64,000 bases of DNA from Diploscapter coronatus (GCA_964036155.1 OZ038422.1:28853201-28917200), one strand, 5' to 3'. Positions 15,498 to 28,445 are shown, numbered from the stretch's first letter. Translations and numbers: made by a program. Notes: generated by a model not told the origin, from the sequence alone.

Positions 15498-18481
15498 CTA
15501 ATACTCTATATGCTTCTTGTAGTAGAGTCTGACGGGTTTGGTCTTTGGCTGATCCCTGCATCTGGTGAGCTGGATGAATCTCATGGAGAAGTCTCTGCCC
15601 ATCAACTCGTTATTGCAGAAGAGATCGATCTCGTTGTAGCGGGAGACCTTCTTCCACATCGACATTGCCAGGTATCTCAAACAGCATTCTATCTTCTTTT
15701 TCTTTCTTTTTTATTGCAATAAATTATTTTCCTATCAAATGCATTTTGTAGGCTTAAAAACGACATATGAAAATCATAATGTACAAAGCCTTTGATCAAA
15801 ATAGAATATGACAACAAAATACGCTAACGCTCAAGTTATGTTTCAAAAGTCTGAAAATATATCCAGGATTGATCATAAGAATGGACTGTCCATTATAAAA
15901 CCAATTTGAAAAGACCATTAAAAATACATTTTCCCACCTCTTAATCGTGTTGATAGTGGCCATTTGACTGAGTCGGATGATGGGTCGAAGTGGACGAGGG
16001 AAGCCACGCTGACCAGGCAAAAGCTGTACCACCACCTGGAATACAAATTCTAAAATCGCCCTTTTCAAATTTTTCATGATTATCATTGCATAAATCTGAT
16101 TTTAATAAGTTTCAGGAATTTAATAAATTCTGAAGGAATAGTTTGAAACAATGGAAGTACACTCTACGTGCAGGCTATATCTATTTTGAACTCAATAATC
16201 TTTCGAAATAACTCCTTTTTATATTGATTGATTTTGATAAGCTTCAGGGAAATCATGCATTCCCCTAGTTTATTTCGAAATGGTCCGCTCAAAAAGTGTT
16301 AGTATTATTAGAAATAAATTCTTTAGGAATCGATCTTTTAAAGTTGCTTATCGTAAAATTGATCCGTTAACAAGAATATGAAAAAATTATCTTTTTTTTA
16401 AGTAAAAATAATCCAACCTGTGCATCTCCTCTATGATGAGAACGGCATGGGTTGCCCTTGAAGCACGTGTTAGTGTTGCGCTCTTTCTCGAGCTGAAATT
16501 TAGTATTTAGTTTTTTCTCAAAAACACAATTTGTAAAGAAATCTCTTTTCTTCGGGTTTTTAAATAGGTATTTTCGTCCGTTTTCTGAAGGATCTTTTCC
16601 AAATTCTTTTTCATCGGGAAGTTATTTTTTGAGAAATGAACTAACCAGTCTTTCCTGCCTCTGGCGCTCTTCTTCATTGTCATCCACTTCTTCTCCTTTG
16701 CTCCGCTTTTCCTGCTTGATGAACTCCAGTCTTTCCTTGCGCTCCATCCTTTTTAGACCTGAACTTTTAAAATTAAATACTTTGGTTAAGTTTCATGTTT
16801 TGTTTATCCTTCATTAAAATGACTGAAACAGTGTTGTTGGAGTCCATAGTGAAATTCAATTTTGTTATAAATAATTTATGTTTCAAGGAATGGTTATAAA
16901 AGTTTCAAAGGGAGTCCACTATTGAAGTGATAACTTACTTATAGTAAATATTTTCAAACTAACCCGGAATCATTTTGTAGATGATTTCCTGCATAGTGCG
17001 GTCCATTGAGACGTACTGAGTGGGGTGGGACTGCAATTTGAGTGTTTGAATTTTTAGAAAAAAATCTGAAATTTTTATGAGATTTTTTTTAGTTTAGGGA
17101 AAAATTGCCTTTTTCAAGAAAATTTTCTGAATCACTTTGAATTTTGAAAATTATTTTCAGGTAAAGAACTAGATTTTTTTAAATGAATAACGAATAACCT
17201 GATGAATCATGCTGGCGCACTGAGGGCAGTCCGTATTCTCTCCGTCGTCGAAATATTTGAGAAGACAGGACTTGCAGAACGTGTGACAGCAGTCCACCAC
17301 TGTGCAGGCGTCGATCAGGTAGCCCTGAAACTTTTGCAATCTATTTTTATTTTATATAAGCTTCAGCCGATTCATATAACCCACATTTTTCCCTGGTTCT
17401 GATATCGATAAACTATTTATACAGAAAAAAGCTTACACTACAAATCGAGCACATCATGAAGGGGGCCATTCGCTGGAGGGGCACCTCATAAATCCCCTTA
17501 GCCAGATCCATTTTGATCGGGAACTCGTCCTTGACCTTCGAACTCGAAGATGAACTTGCAACAGCCGAGGGACCGATCTCGTCGTACTGAAACACGTTTC
17601 ATTTTGCTCATTCCTTAAATCGCGGCTTAACAACCCTTATTCTTTGAAAGCGTCCCAAAGTCCTCAGTTTAGTTCAGCTGAGCAGAAAAAGAAGATTGTT
17701 CTCTTCTCTCGTTTTCTCACACTTTCTCCCCTGCTCTTCACATTTTCCAAAGGATAAGGCTTGTAAGGTAGTGGATTTTGAAATATGTTTCAAAATTATT
17801 ATATTTTCAAATAGCGCTTTCGTTAGGCAATTAAGTGGATGCTTAATACCATAAAAAATATAACTCAAAAAGTCTCAAAATGTTCGTAAAGTTATCAAGT
17901 ATCATGTTCAATCGTTATCTCAGAAAAGGGGTGGATCAAAATAGATTTGCAAATTTTTCAAAATAGTTCAAAAATGTTTCGAATTATTCATAAAGTCTCA
18001 GTGAATTTCACCATTTAATACTTTATTGAGTTAGTTTGTAAAATTAAAAAAAGAAAAAAAATTACCCGATTCGCTCTCCTCCCAACCGGCTTCTTCTCGT
18101 CCAGATTTTTCTCAGCATTTTTCTTCCTTCCCATCTTCGAGGGACTCTTCTCGACTGACTTTTCCTTCTTCTGGAATAAAATTTTATCGATTTTCAAAAA
18201 TCAATAATTTTGAGAACTATTCCCGGTTGCTTTATTAAGTTCTTTCAAAATAGGACAAAAATAAATTCTTTAAGAAATGGAAAAATTATTCTAGACTGTT
18301 TTCTGAAATTTTGGATTTATGCTTCAAAAGAGACTAGAAGAAATTGCTCTTTTAGGGAAGCATATTCAAAAATTCGGAAAATAGAAAATTTAAATCTAGA
18401 CAATTAGAATAAAAGTGAAAATACCGATTTCTCCTTGGTTTCTCGAACCGTCGCTCGACCACCACCCCTTCCTCGCTTCAT
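15498..18481 (-). CDS. mig-32: Polycomb group RING finger protein (PCGF, MIG-32-like)
   Basis: PCGF proteins pair with a RING1 subunit in PRC1-type complexes that mono-ubiquitinate histone H2A. Exons: 18425-18481, 18066-18170, 17437-17586, 17199-17324, 16964-17030, 16646-16758, 16418-16492, 15938-16035, 15498-15675; they sum to exactly 322 codons plus stop. Domains: a basic Ser/Lys-rich N-terminus (start MKRGRGGGRA); a C3HC4 RING split over two exons (CSIC...CCHTFCKSCLLKYF...CPQC); the family motif after the RING (SMDRTMQEIIYKMIPG); a charged helical linker; and a C-terminal RAWUL ubiquitin-like domain (NEIDLFCNNELMGRDFSMRF). The exon at 15498-15675 uses a TTTGAG acceptor. From memory, C. elegans mig-32 and cpsf-4 lie near each other on chromosome IV, which fits the neighbour here. 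The family is certain; the exact orthologue is inferred. Confidence 0.87.
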
Positions 18482-19198
18482 AGTGGTCGTTCTTGAATTT
18501 TCGTTTCTTTGCGTCTCTCCAACTTCTATGCTCTTTCGCCTTTTCGCAGGTCACTTCTGAAAATCAATAAAATCATCGTAAATCGTTTAAAAATCTCGAT
18601 GGAATTGTCAACTTTCTAAAATATCGACTTATTTTTCTAGAGAATTTCCAAGAAGTCCCCTTATTTTTAAAGCCCCTGAGATTCACGAGCTTTCAAGTTT
18701 TGGAATTTTGTCTCTTTTCAGAAGATTTCGTCAAAAAATTTCTTCTGTAAATTTAGAAAACCCGAAAATTTTACCTTGTTCAGACTAGTCCTCTGAGAGA
18801 TACGTTGGAATTATGAGAGGTCGAGTGGGGCTGAAGAGACGCTGAGAAATCGAATTCGCCTTGGGCCAGATTTTTGGCCTTGGAGCGCACTTCTCGTCTT
18901 TACTGCAAGAATAAAACTAGTACTTCTTGAAAATGTCAAATTTGTGTGAAAGTCCACCTAATTTGTATTAAATCTATAGAAATTTCAAAGTAGGTGAACT
19001 TTCCAATAGCCCAAAGAAAGCTGTGCAAAATTGAGAAAAATCGTGAAGGTAGCAAAGCTGGTGCTAATTCAACCAAACAAAAGCTAAAAAAATAAAAATG
19101 AGATCATAAAATTTATGAGTTGACCAAAACAATGTATAAATAACAATGGACAGTGAAAATGTGTTTGAAATAATACAGGATGGATCTTTTTTCTTTTA
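18482..19198. other. Spacer between PCGF gene and cpsf-4
   Basis: No exon seen. It would hold the PCGF promoter or trans-splice acceptor and the cpsf-4 3' UTR. Confidence 0.55.
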
Positions 19199-22100
19199 TT
19201 ATTGCCGATTCGGTTTCATGTTCATGTAGCCACCGGGCATATATCTGAAAACTTCAATGTTATGAAATCTGAATAAATTGTACGACTTGATTTCTGGGAA
19301 AACGTCGGAATAAAACTTTCATGATAATGACCTTTTCTCGAAACATACTAATGTCATTTTTAAATTTTAAGAAAGGTTGTGTCCTCTCAAAAACGAAGAA
19401 AATCAACCCACCGCCCCTCGCGCTCGTCCTTTTCTCGCTGTTCCTGAGCCAGATGAGCTGTATTCGAAAGGAAGGCCAGCACACCCTTGTGGCATCGGTT
19501 CGCGTAATGGCCCTTCTCGCCACACTGCAAAGAAATATTTATTTCAGCTTTTCCTAAATCCTCCTTCAAATTCTCGTTCTCTATAAACTAAAAATATTTT
19601 CCCATAGATTCAGGTTCAAATTTAACATTTTCCTTCACAAATCTGATTGAAAAGTAAAAATAGAAGATGGGTCTTTTAATTTCATTTTTTTTTAAATAAA
19701 TAAAAGCCTCTCCCTCCCCACCTTGTAGCAAGTGACTTCGCCGAGCGATTTCTTGTCGGGGAACATGGCGTCGGCCGGCCCTTTGTTCGGTCCGTCGTGA
19801 TTATCGTCTTTCTGAAAAGAAAAAATGTTTAAATCGATATTTTTGTAAGCTAAAAAACTTTCATAAAATTTTAGCAAGAAAGATGCTCGATATCATTTCA
19901 ACATTATAATTTAAAAACATAAATTTTCTACTGCAAAATTGTAAGTTATACGTTTCAAGAAAAATGTGTAATATTTTGATCAAAAGAAAGGTCGATATCA
20001 TTTCAAGACTATCTATCAAAAACAACAACAAAAAATTTCTAGAAAGTTTTATTATTTTTTGCCTTTGAGTTTTTGTTTTCGAAAAATAAATTTTAAATAT
20101 GTTCGCATTTCTTGCCCTATTTTGAGCAGCCGGCAGATGAGGGCAGTGGGTGGCTTTGTGGCCTCGCTCGTGGCAGTTATGGCACACAATTTGCTGGTTG
20201 AACGCGTGCTTCTTCAGGCTCTGAAAAATTTGGAGATAATTAGGATAGTTGACAATAGTTATATTCAATTAGCCTAATTAAGTAGAGATAGTTAGGTCAT
20301 TATCGACTGTAAATTACCTGAGTTAACTCAGCCGAAGGCAGATTGAACGTAGGGTGAGCGTATTTGCAGTTGGGGCCTGAAAATAATTCGTCTCCTAAGT
20401 TAAAAAAGTGTTTCGAGAAACTCTAAAAATGAACTAAAAACGTTGGGGGGAGAACCAATCAAAAATAATCTTTTCTTTCAGAAATCTAGTTAATGTATTT
20501 TGCAGGAACTATTTTAGAAATAATCATGTAAGTTTCAAAAAATTTTAAAAGCGAATCAACAAATTCATGTTTTGATCAGAAATAACGCTAGATGCAATTA
20601 TTTTAAAAATCATGTTCAGAAATTTTAATCCGGGGTATTTTATATATTTTTAAAAATATTTATAAGACTAACCATCAATGCAGAAACCGACCAGGTAGTT
20701 GGGGCACATCACACGGCGCCTGTGGCGATGCTTGCAGTAGGGCCCTGAAACTTTCGGACTTTTGAAGTTTTTACATTTAACAAGGAATGTAAACTGTAAA
20801 TCACAGATCCTGTTCAAAGTTGGTGGATAACCTAAATCGAACACGTTGATTACGATAATCAAGTCAAAAAACGCTACAAGTCCCAAATAGTACCGCACTT
20901 GGCTGCGAGTTTTCCTTTGGTGCTGCAGCGAACAATGGCATTATCAGCGCTCTATTTTACAATGTAAGCTAATTTTGAGTTTTGGCTGATGCATTATGAA
21001 GTGAATAGTTGAAATTGGAACCTAGACTGCGGAGCTATTCGAGACTTTAGCGTTTTCTGACTTGATTATCGTGATCAGTGCGTCCGATGGGGTTATCTAA
21101 CGATTTTGAGCATGACTCGTGATTTACAGTTTTGCATTACTTGTAAGTTATCCTCTTCTTAGGAAAATAGCATGTGGAAGAGAAGAGTGGGTGAAAACTA
21201 CAAAGAGGTAAGGATAACTTAGGGATAACAGCTACAAGTAGCCTAGTTTGCATTTTCAGAATGTTATTATTTTCTAAAATTATAGCACAAAATCCACCCA
21301 CCATGCCTGCAGAAGCCCCGCTCGTACCAGGGACAGTCCTTGATCTTCGTCTCCGGATCGATGTGTCGGAACGGGCACTCGCGATTCGAGCAGGCCACTG
21401 AAATGTTTTCAAAAAATTCTAGGCTCCAAACGAATTTAAAATAAATACACTTTGAAAACGAATAATTTCTCAAGTCGATTCAACTTATATATGGAAAAAT
21501 ATCCATATTTCAGGAAAATTGATAATATGTTTTAGAAATCTAGAGATTTCATTAAACTCCCGCAATTTCAATTCAATGCTTGGTTCGAATAGTCATAGTT
21601 CTTTCAAAAATATCGAATTAAGAAATCCTACTGTATTTGGAGAAGAAGAAGCACTCCGGCATTTTGGTCAGGTCGTACTCGTGCAGAAACTCACATTGGT
21701 CGCCCTAAAACAAAAATGGATATTTTTTAGAAAAAAGAAAAATCTATAGAGAATCCACTTTATTACAATAGCTCTGATCCCTGAAGCAAAACATGTTGGG
21801 AAACTTCTACGCCAAACTATTTCTGATTCTGATTTAGCTTGACTAGCACTACAACATGTACAAATATCAGGCGTCGGTGTGGTGGAATTTTTTTTAAAAA
21901 CTTAAGGTCAGGCTTCTATCGTTTTTTATTTTTGATCTTTCGCATACCTTTTTGCAGAGTCCTCTCAGCCAGTGCTTGCAGACAACGGCTTTATCCCCGA
22001 CCAAGTGTCGCAGCGGACAGAGATCCCCCATCACGCAGAGGCCCTGAAAATGTTCAATTTCTTTATTTTTGGAAACGATCGCTTCTTAAATGTTTTATTC

Positions 22101-22640
22101 GAATTTTTAAAATTTTTACCTGAGCATACTTGGAACACACACCGCGGCCGCTCTTGTCCATGCCGGGAAATGGAGACTGAAAATTGAAAATATTAGTTTC
22201 AAAGGATCATTACTTCGTGTCAAATTTTCGAATTTTTTTTTGGAAATTAAAGCTATCGAATGTTTCTAAAAAAAATCGTGATAAAATTTCTTCCAAAAAA
22301 TTCACTCAATTTGCAACGAATTTTCTATTTTTTTTAAATCGCACCTCCTTGGCGCCCTTCTGGAACAGTAGCGATTCTTCGACGTCTGTCAGTTCTGGAA
22401 AAAAACGACTTTTAGAAGTTTTCGCTTCTAGAACATCATTTAAAAATATCAAGCATTTTGGCATCTTTTTGAAGAGAAAAACGAGTACTTTTCGACAGGG
22501 TCCTCAAAAAATTAGATATCTTTCATTTTATATTTTTAAAAATTAAAGAAAAAAAGTTAACCTGCTTCGATCGAACAAATGATGTCCTCCATGGTCATAG
22601 GTGTCTTGTAGATCGTTTGGCTTGGAGCAATCGTAATCAT
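19199..22640 (-). CDS. cpsf-4: CPSF30 / CPSF4, cleavage and polyadenylation specificity factor subunit
   Basis: RNA-binding subunit of the nuclear complex that recognises the AAUAAA poly(A) signal. Exons: 22562-22640, 22345-22394, 22120-22176, 21948-22043, 21634-21704, 21302-21397, 20673-20744, 20318-20376, 20116-20220, 19722-19811, 19408-19524, 19199-19244; about 312 residues. Five CCCH fingers in a row are visible (CSKYAQGLC..CPLRH; CKHWLRGLCKKGDQCEFLH; CFFFSKYMACSNRECPFRH; CPWYERGFCRHGPYCKHRH; CPNYLVGFC..CKYAH). Two CCHC zinc knuckles follow (CHNCHERGHKATHC and CYKCGEKGHYANRC). Human CPSF4 has one knuckle, the fly protein two. The intron after the first knuckle exon appears to use a GC donor (20111-20115). 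The start is ATG at 22638-22640, just inside a TTTTAG that could serve as a trans-splice acceptor. The intron 20745-21301 carries a large inverted repeat. Confidence 0.95.
20775..21145. repeat. Large imperfect inverted repeat in a cpsf-4 intron
   Basis: The left arm (about 20778-20893) and the reverse complement of the right arm (about 21024-21140) share long matches such as CTGTAAATCAC, GATAACC, ACGATAATCAAGTCA and AAAACGCTA. By eye I estimate about 75% identity over about 115 bp. The central spacer is about 130 bp. It has the shape of a foldback or MITE-type element. Just outside the right arm is a perfect 10-bp inverted pair (AAGTTATCCT/AGGATAACTT, about 21147-21222). Confidence 0.7.
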
Positions 22641-23997
22641 TTTTATTTCTAAAAAAATTCACGTTTTCAAAAATTCTAAAAATTCGATATTTCCAGGGCT
22701 TGAAAACCTCGATATTTCGAAAGTCAATATTTCCACGAATATTTTTCAGGTACACAATAATTTATACCTCTGCTCACATATGATACGATAATAGCCATCG
22801 CACAACTCGCAAAAAAGCGTGGGAGGGGCTTGCAAACCACCGTACACCAAAATGAGGCCATCCTCATTAAAATATACGGCTTCAAACCATACCTCCAAAA
22901 TAAAATCGCAGCAACAACAACAATAATTTTTGAACGACATCAATTTTACTCAACGTCACTTATTACTTTACGTTTTAAATTCAGGGTGTATTATGGGGTA
23001 AATGACGCTGCGTAAAATAAAAAGAATGTTAGGATTTCAAAATCAGATAAAGTTTAAAACGAAACGTCTGGAACACAAAAATGAGGCAGTGCTTAATGAA
23101 GAGGTGGGGTAATTGGGGTGGGAAATGGGCGAAGTTAAAAATAAGGGCGGGGCCAAAATTTTTCTAAGCTAAATATCGAGAGGGTCTAGGCACGATTCTA
23201 ATGTGAAATTTGAACCTAAACTGAGGGAAAACTTTTCAAAAATCACATCTTTTGAAAAAAATATCCTACAAGCACTTTTTTTAAAGATAAAGGAAAAAAT
23301 TTAAATAATCAGTCTGGAAACAGTTGTTTAAACTGCACACAAAATGACACTATCAAAAAGAGATAAATTTCAAAAATTTGATGGAATTTAGGACTTTCAA
23401 AAACTGATGGTATTAGTCCTCATTAGAATGACGTGCGACCGCAGGAGAATAGTGAGCAAAAATGAAAGTCTTTGTGGTCGCACCTCGTTCTAATGAGGAT
23501 TATTAATATCATTTTTGAAATTTATATAATCGACGTTGTCAAAAATCGCAAATGATTTCAAGAAGTTTGTTTTGTAAAATAATACAGAATACAATCTTTG
23601 CAAAGTATTTTGAGAAGTTAAGATTTTGTGAACAAGAACAGAGAGGTGAAAAAGGGAAAAGGCGAAGAGAATAGAAAGAGATCTTGTCCAAAAGATATGA
23701 GGGTGGGGTTTTTGTTGGAATTTCATATATCCAGATCACATAAAATTAGATAATCGAACTTTTCAAAGAAAAAATATTCAGCCTGAATTTTGGTCTATTC
23801 TTCATCATAAAAATTCTGATAAAGATCTTGATAATTTGATAAAGAACAGCCTAAATGATGCAAATCTCGGCCCCTTTCCTTATCATATTTGAAAAAGACC
23901 GTTCAACTATTTTATTGTTTGATCCGGATATATGAACTTCCATTTTTGGAAGGGAGGGGCGAGGGCGAATATATTAAATCCCTACATCCTAGGGATT
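22641..23997. other. Spacer between cpsf-4 and the UBF-like gene
   Basis: No coding exon recognised. A strong hairpin lies at 23401-23517 (separate entry). The rest is AT-rich; GC-richer patches near 22790-22870 and 23090-23150 show no exon structure. Confidence 0.5.
23401..23517. repeat. Long stable hairpin (inverted repeat, ~36 bp stem)
   Basis: The left arm around 23416-23443 (core CCTCATTAGAA and TGCGACC) pairs with the right arm around 23470-23498 (GGTCGCA and TTCTAATGAGG). The core of about 27 bp has a single mismatch and a few G-U pairs. The stem goes on outward with a 2-nt bulge. The loop is about 25 nt. It could be a non-autonomous foldback element or a small-RNA precursor; the strand is undetermined. 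Confidence 0.7.
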
Positions 23998-26900
23998 TTA
24001 CATGGACCCGGCGAGCGCGTTGAGGAACTCGATCTTGTCGTTGTCGAGTTTGTCGAACTTCTTCTGCAACTTCTGGCGCAACCTGTCCTCGTCCATGCCT
24101 GGGTATCTGCAAAAAAAATGTTTAATTCGTTTTTAGAATTGACCTTAATAAACAGACCAATATTGAGCAAAAACAAAGCTTTTCTTTCATACATTATCTG
24201 AAACTTATGATCAAAATCTAGAAAGTGAAATTTTTTCTTGAGCCATTTTATCGTGTGTTACAACATTCTAAGGAAATATGACTCTAAACTTTGTCTATCT
24301 CTAGTCCATTTCATGAAACCATATAAAGAAATTCTACTAAAAATATCAAAATAATTTTGCAAGGATTTGAAAATTGCTGACTTGCTCCTCTTGGTCATAA
24401 CGAAGATCTCGAAGGGAGTTTTGGGGGCCTGAGCCTTCTTCTTTCTGCCCGCGCCGCCGTTCGACGCCGACGCCTTCAGCGAAGGATTCAGCTGCAAATT
24501 TTGACTCAACAATTAAATAAGTTTTTTGGAATCTTTAATAAATGACCCTTTGATAACGCTTTTGATTCCGCACACATTGGATTTCAGTATCTATAATAGT
24601 GCGTCAATATTTTAGCTGTGTATAAATTTCAAGATTACTATGTCTAAATAGCTTCATAACTTAAGCCAATGTTCAATTAGTTTAGTTTCATCCTGTAAAA
24701 AAAAATAATGGACTTCAAATGTTCACTTTATCCAGAATCAAACGCGCTATTTGACTCTAATTATGAAAAGAGCATTTTCTTTTCAAAATAAAAAAAATTT
24801 ATTTTTTCAAAAGATAAAATCCGCTCCCTGACCTTGACTTTGTAGTTGTTGATTGACTTGTTGAGCTGCTTCTTGCACGCGTCGCTCAGTTCCGGATGTG
24901 CTTCGCGAAAAGCCTCCAGCTGCTTCACGTACTCCTTCTGAAAAATGATAAATTTGTATTAAAAATGCTTCTTTTCCAATTTTTATTCTTTCCAAGTTAA
25001 GATTTTTTATTATTTTTAATTGGATATTTTATTATTCCATATCTTACTTCTTGAAAAGTTGACAATATTTTTCATATGAAACAGTCTTGAAAAGGAAGCA
25101 AAATGGATCAAATTTGAAAAAAAAATAAGGGGTGAATTGCGAAAAAAATCGAAATTTTGTTTATTTTTACCATGTATTCCATCCTCTGATTCTCGGCCCT
25201 CTTCTTGCCGTCCGGATCGTTTTTGATTTTCTCCGTTGTGTCCTGAAAATTCTCATTTTTATAAAGAGAAAAATTGTAAGTTTCAGGTTTTCCACATTTA
25301 AATTTAAAAAAAAAAAGCATTTGCATTCGTAGCATTATCATGTTTACAACTTAGCTGATTGTCTAAAATTCAAAAATCAACAAAAATTGTATTGTGTTTC
25401 CAACTTTCCTTTAGACAATTTCAGGTTATTTTTCGTCGATTACTTCGTGATACGTAATAAATCGTCAGTTATAGAGGAAAACAATTTTTTCCAGGAACTC
25501 AAATTTCACCGACCTTATTGAAGATGCTACCGCCGTTGGCCTTGACGTAGATGTTCAGAACGGAAGGAATCGGGGTGGGGAAGTCCGGGTAGAGTCTGAG
25601 GGTCTGGGCCGAAGAGGCAGAGTTGCGGATTACATCGCCCGCGTCTTTGAGCGACATGACCGTCTGACCGATGTGCAAATACTTTCGGAACGAGGTGATA
25701 AACTTGCTGAAAATCAAAAATCTCGCTCAAACACCGAAAACATCTAAATGCTTCAGATATGTTTCAAAAAATCTAAATTTCTGATCCAAAAGCTGCGATA
25801 TATTTGTTCGATTTACTTTAAAAATATGAAAATATTCTCGAATTTGCAATAATTCCAGAATAATTGGCCGATTTTTTCTTTGAAATAATCGCTTGCTCAC
25901 TCCTTCTCGACGTCCTCCTTGCTGTCCTCGATCCACTTGCCGATCGACTTGTTCAGGCCTTTCAGCGTCTGTGTCGCCAGCTTCTCGCCAAGATAAGTCT
26001 CGAATTTCTGCAAAAATCATTTTTGCGATACTAAATCCACAATTCAAAAAACTAGGACTATTTCTAGATATTTTTAAAATCTAGCTAATATATTATCGTG
26101 AAGTCATTTTTAATCCAGCATTTTATTTCAACTGATAAATGACGAATTTTCAATGCATTTCAGTCAAAGTTGAAACATACAAATTTTGATTTGCTAAATT
26201 TCGTGCTCGGATACACGAGAAACTGGGGAGCGCTTTGAGTATTTCGTGAATCCGAGCCAGATTTACCTTGAGCAACTTGCACATCTCGCCTGGCGTGTAA
26301 CACTTGAACTTGTCGATTTCCTCCTCCTGTTCGTCCTCGTCTCCTGCATCCGAATCCGAGGAGTCCGACTGAAAAGTGAAAATCTCGAATTTTCCATTTA
26401 TTATATAGGTTTCAAAATAATTACGCGTGCTTTCTCAGGTCGCTATATCTAATTCAGCATTCAAATATCACAAAAATCGAGAAAAAGTGGATTTATAAAT
26501 TTTCACAACTAACCCTTCTGTGCTTGGTGGTAGTCTTAGCGGACTGATGCTTGGCGTTGATAGGCGCACGAGGCGCCTTGGTGGGCGTTTTCTTGGACGT
26601 GGGCTTCTCGGACTTGGACACCTCCTCCTCTTCCTCGTCAGACGAGTCCGACGACGAGCTCTGCAAATTGAATTGTCACAAATCAATTTTTAAATCACAT
26701 TTTCTAAGATTTTCCTGTTTCAGAAAATCTATAACAACAAAAACCTGTTACTATTCCAGGTTGTGTGTTACTAACCTTGTTGTGCTTGGTGGGCGTCTTC
26801 TTGGGGGAGTTGGAGATGTTCCTCTCGAGTTTGACCTTCTTGGGCGAGGTGCCGCTCTTGTTCCAGTGCGGATCGTCCTCGTCCTCGTCCGACGACGACG

Positions 26901-27584
26901 ACGACTTTGCTCGCTTCTTGTTCTTGTTCAACTCCTGCAACTTTTTACCTAATTTTTATTCAAAGATAAAATATTTTTAAGGAAAATATCTAAATTTTAG
27001 AAATATGAAAAGTTTGGAAATGCTTCAACAATTTTTTTAAAGAAAAAAAAAAGTAAAATTTTACATAGAATTTCTTCGAATTGAACATTTCGAATACGGA
27101 TCTCTAGAGTTTCAAACTAGCCGAATATTCTAGTTTCAGATTACCATAGGATACCAAATTTCCCAATTCAAAAATGCCGGAATTCAGGTGGTAGCTATGG
27201 TGGGGAAAGTATTTAGGGTGCACTTGGTTTACTCTGCACCAAAATTGGACGCGTGCCACCACTACTCGCTTCTCGTTTCTCTGCACCCTCCTCTATTTCC
27301 AACCGAGAAAGAGAGAGTGAAAAGAATAACCTTCAAAATGGGCACAGAGAATGGATTACAGTAGGCAAGATGCGAATATTGGGGGGATTTCTCCGTCCTC
27401 CCAAAAAGTTCTCAAATAAATATCCTTGGGATTTTTTTTCCAATTTTATATTCAATTTTTCAAAGATTTTCTAATTTTTTGAGGTTGCAGAATTTGTTCA
27501 AATTTTCTAGAGAAATCCAGCCTGTTCTAGAATATGCTTAGTTTTTGTTCCAGAACTCACAATCAGAGCGGGAGCAGAAGACAT
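23998..27584 (-). CDS. UBF-like HMG-box nuclear protein
   Basis: Exons: 27561-27584, 26776-26934, 26514-26660, 26267-26368, 25901-26007, 25514-25706, 25171-25242, 24833-24937, 24382-24491, 23998-24106; they sum to 375 codons plus stop. The N-terminal third is low-complexity (Ser/Asp/Glu runs such as SSSSSDEDEDD, and Lys-rich SPKK/TPTK repeats). It is followed by a region like the UBF N-terminus (YTPGEMCKLLK, then a helix ending FRKYL). Next come two HMG-box-like domains: one starting PDFPTPIPSVLNIYVK and ending in YVKQLEAFREAHPEL, the other starting PKTPFEIFVMTKRSKYPG. UBF opens rDNA chromatin for RNA polymerase I in vertebrates. I chose ATG 27582-27584 (MSSAPALI). The same exon stays open upstream to a TTTCAG at 27671, so a longer N-terminus is possible. 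The family call rests on domain order and local similarity, not on alignment. Confidence 0.72.
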
Positions 27585-28445
27585 CTTGGTCAGATTGGCA
27601 ATGATGTTGCTCACGACCGTCGACTGCGTGTTCGGAACTATTGGCTGGAAGCGCTTCAATTCGTGAAAGCCTGAAACCAATCAAGTCAAGCAAGCTAATT
27701 AATTGACCAGTTAACTGAAGTTAATTATGTCAATTAACAAAGTTAATAGGCCTATTAACCAGTTAAAGCAATTAACGAAAATCAATAGTCACGACACGCA
27801 GTGCAAAAATGAGAGCGGTGCGATTTAGACGAGCAAAGAGAAGAGAGTAAGCCGGAGGGTAATTAGCAAGTTAATCATGGTAATTAACTCGAAAAACGGG
27901 AAAATGCTGAAAATCAATTTCGAAAAAGCACAACGAAAGCATTTATTAAAACGCGCACATCTTCAAAAAATGATGTCTACTTTCAATTTATCGTTTTGTT
28001 AGAACCGTTCAGAAGCATACAATAGCAAATTTCTCATCAAAATAACCCAGGAGTAACATGATCAATAGAAGTGAAAATTGAAAAAAAAAAAAAATCAATA
28101 ATTTTCCAGAAGACAACGCAATTGACCATTTTTACACGCTAAACAGCGTGCACAACTACGATAACATCAGCCGGGATTCTGCCTGAGACTTGATCGCCTG
28201 AGCAAGGAAAAGTAAATCGAGAAAGATTTGGAGTACCAGGGTCGATATTTAAGGTCAAAGGTACTGTAATATCCTCGAATTTATTATTTTTGACGTCCAC
28301 TAGAGCTTTTCTGAACGTTTATATTTTTTCGCAACTTCTAGGTTTTATTTATGTTATTTTCTTGAAAAATAAGATTTGTTCAACTTCTAAATCACTTTTT
28401 TATTTTCTTGGTTTAAACTTTTTTTTTTTTTTTTTTTTTAATTTT
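27585..28445. other. Spacer between UBF-like gene and J-protein gene
   Basis: No further gene seen. Part of 27585-27670 may be 5' UTR or coding for the UBF-like gene. A stretch of AATTA-type repeats sits at about 27700-27900, and a long T tract at about 28421-28440. Confidence 0.5.

Noticed and set aside
22184..22546. 120-codon plus-strand open frame
   Set aside because: It overlaps introns and an exon of cpsf-4 on the other strand; it is a shadow frame.
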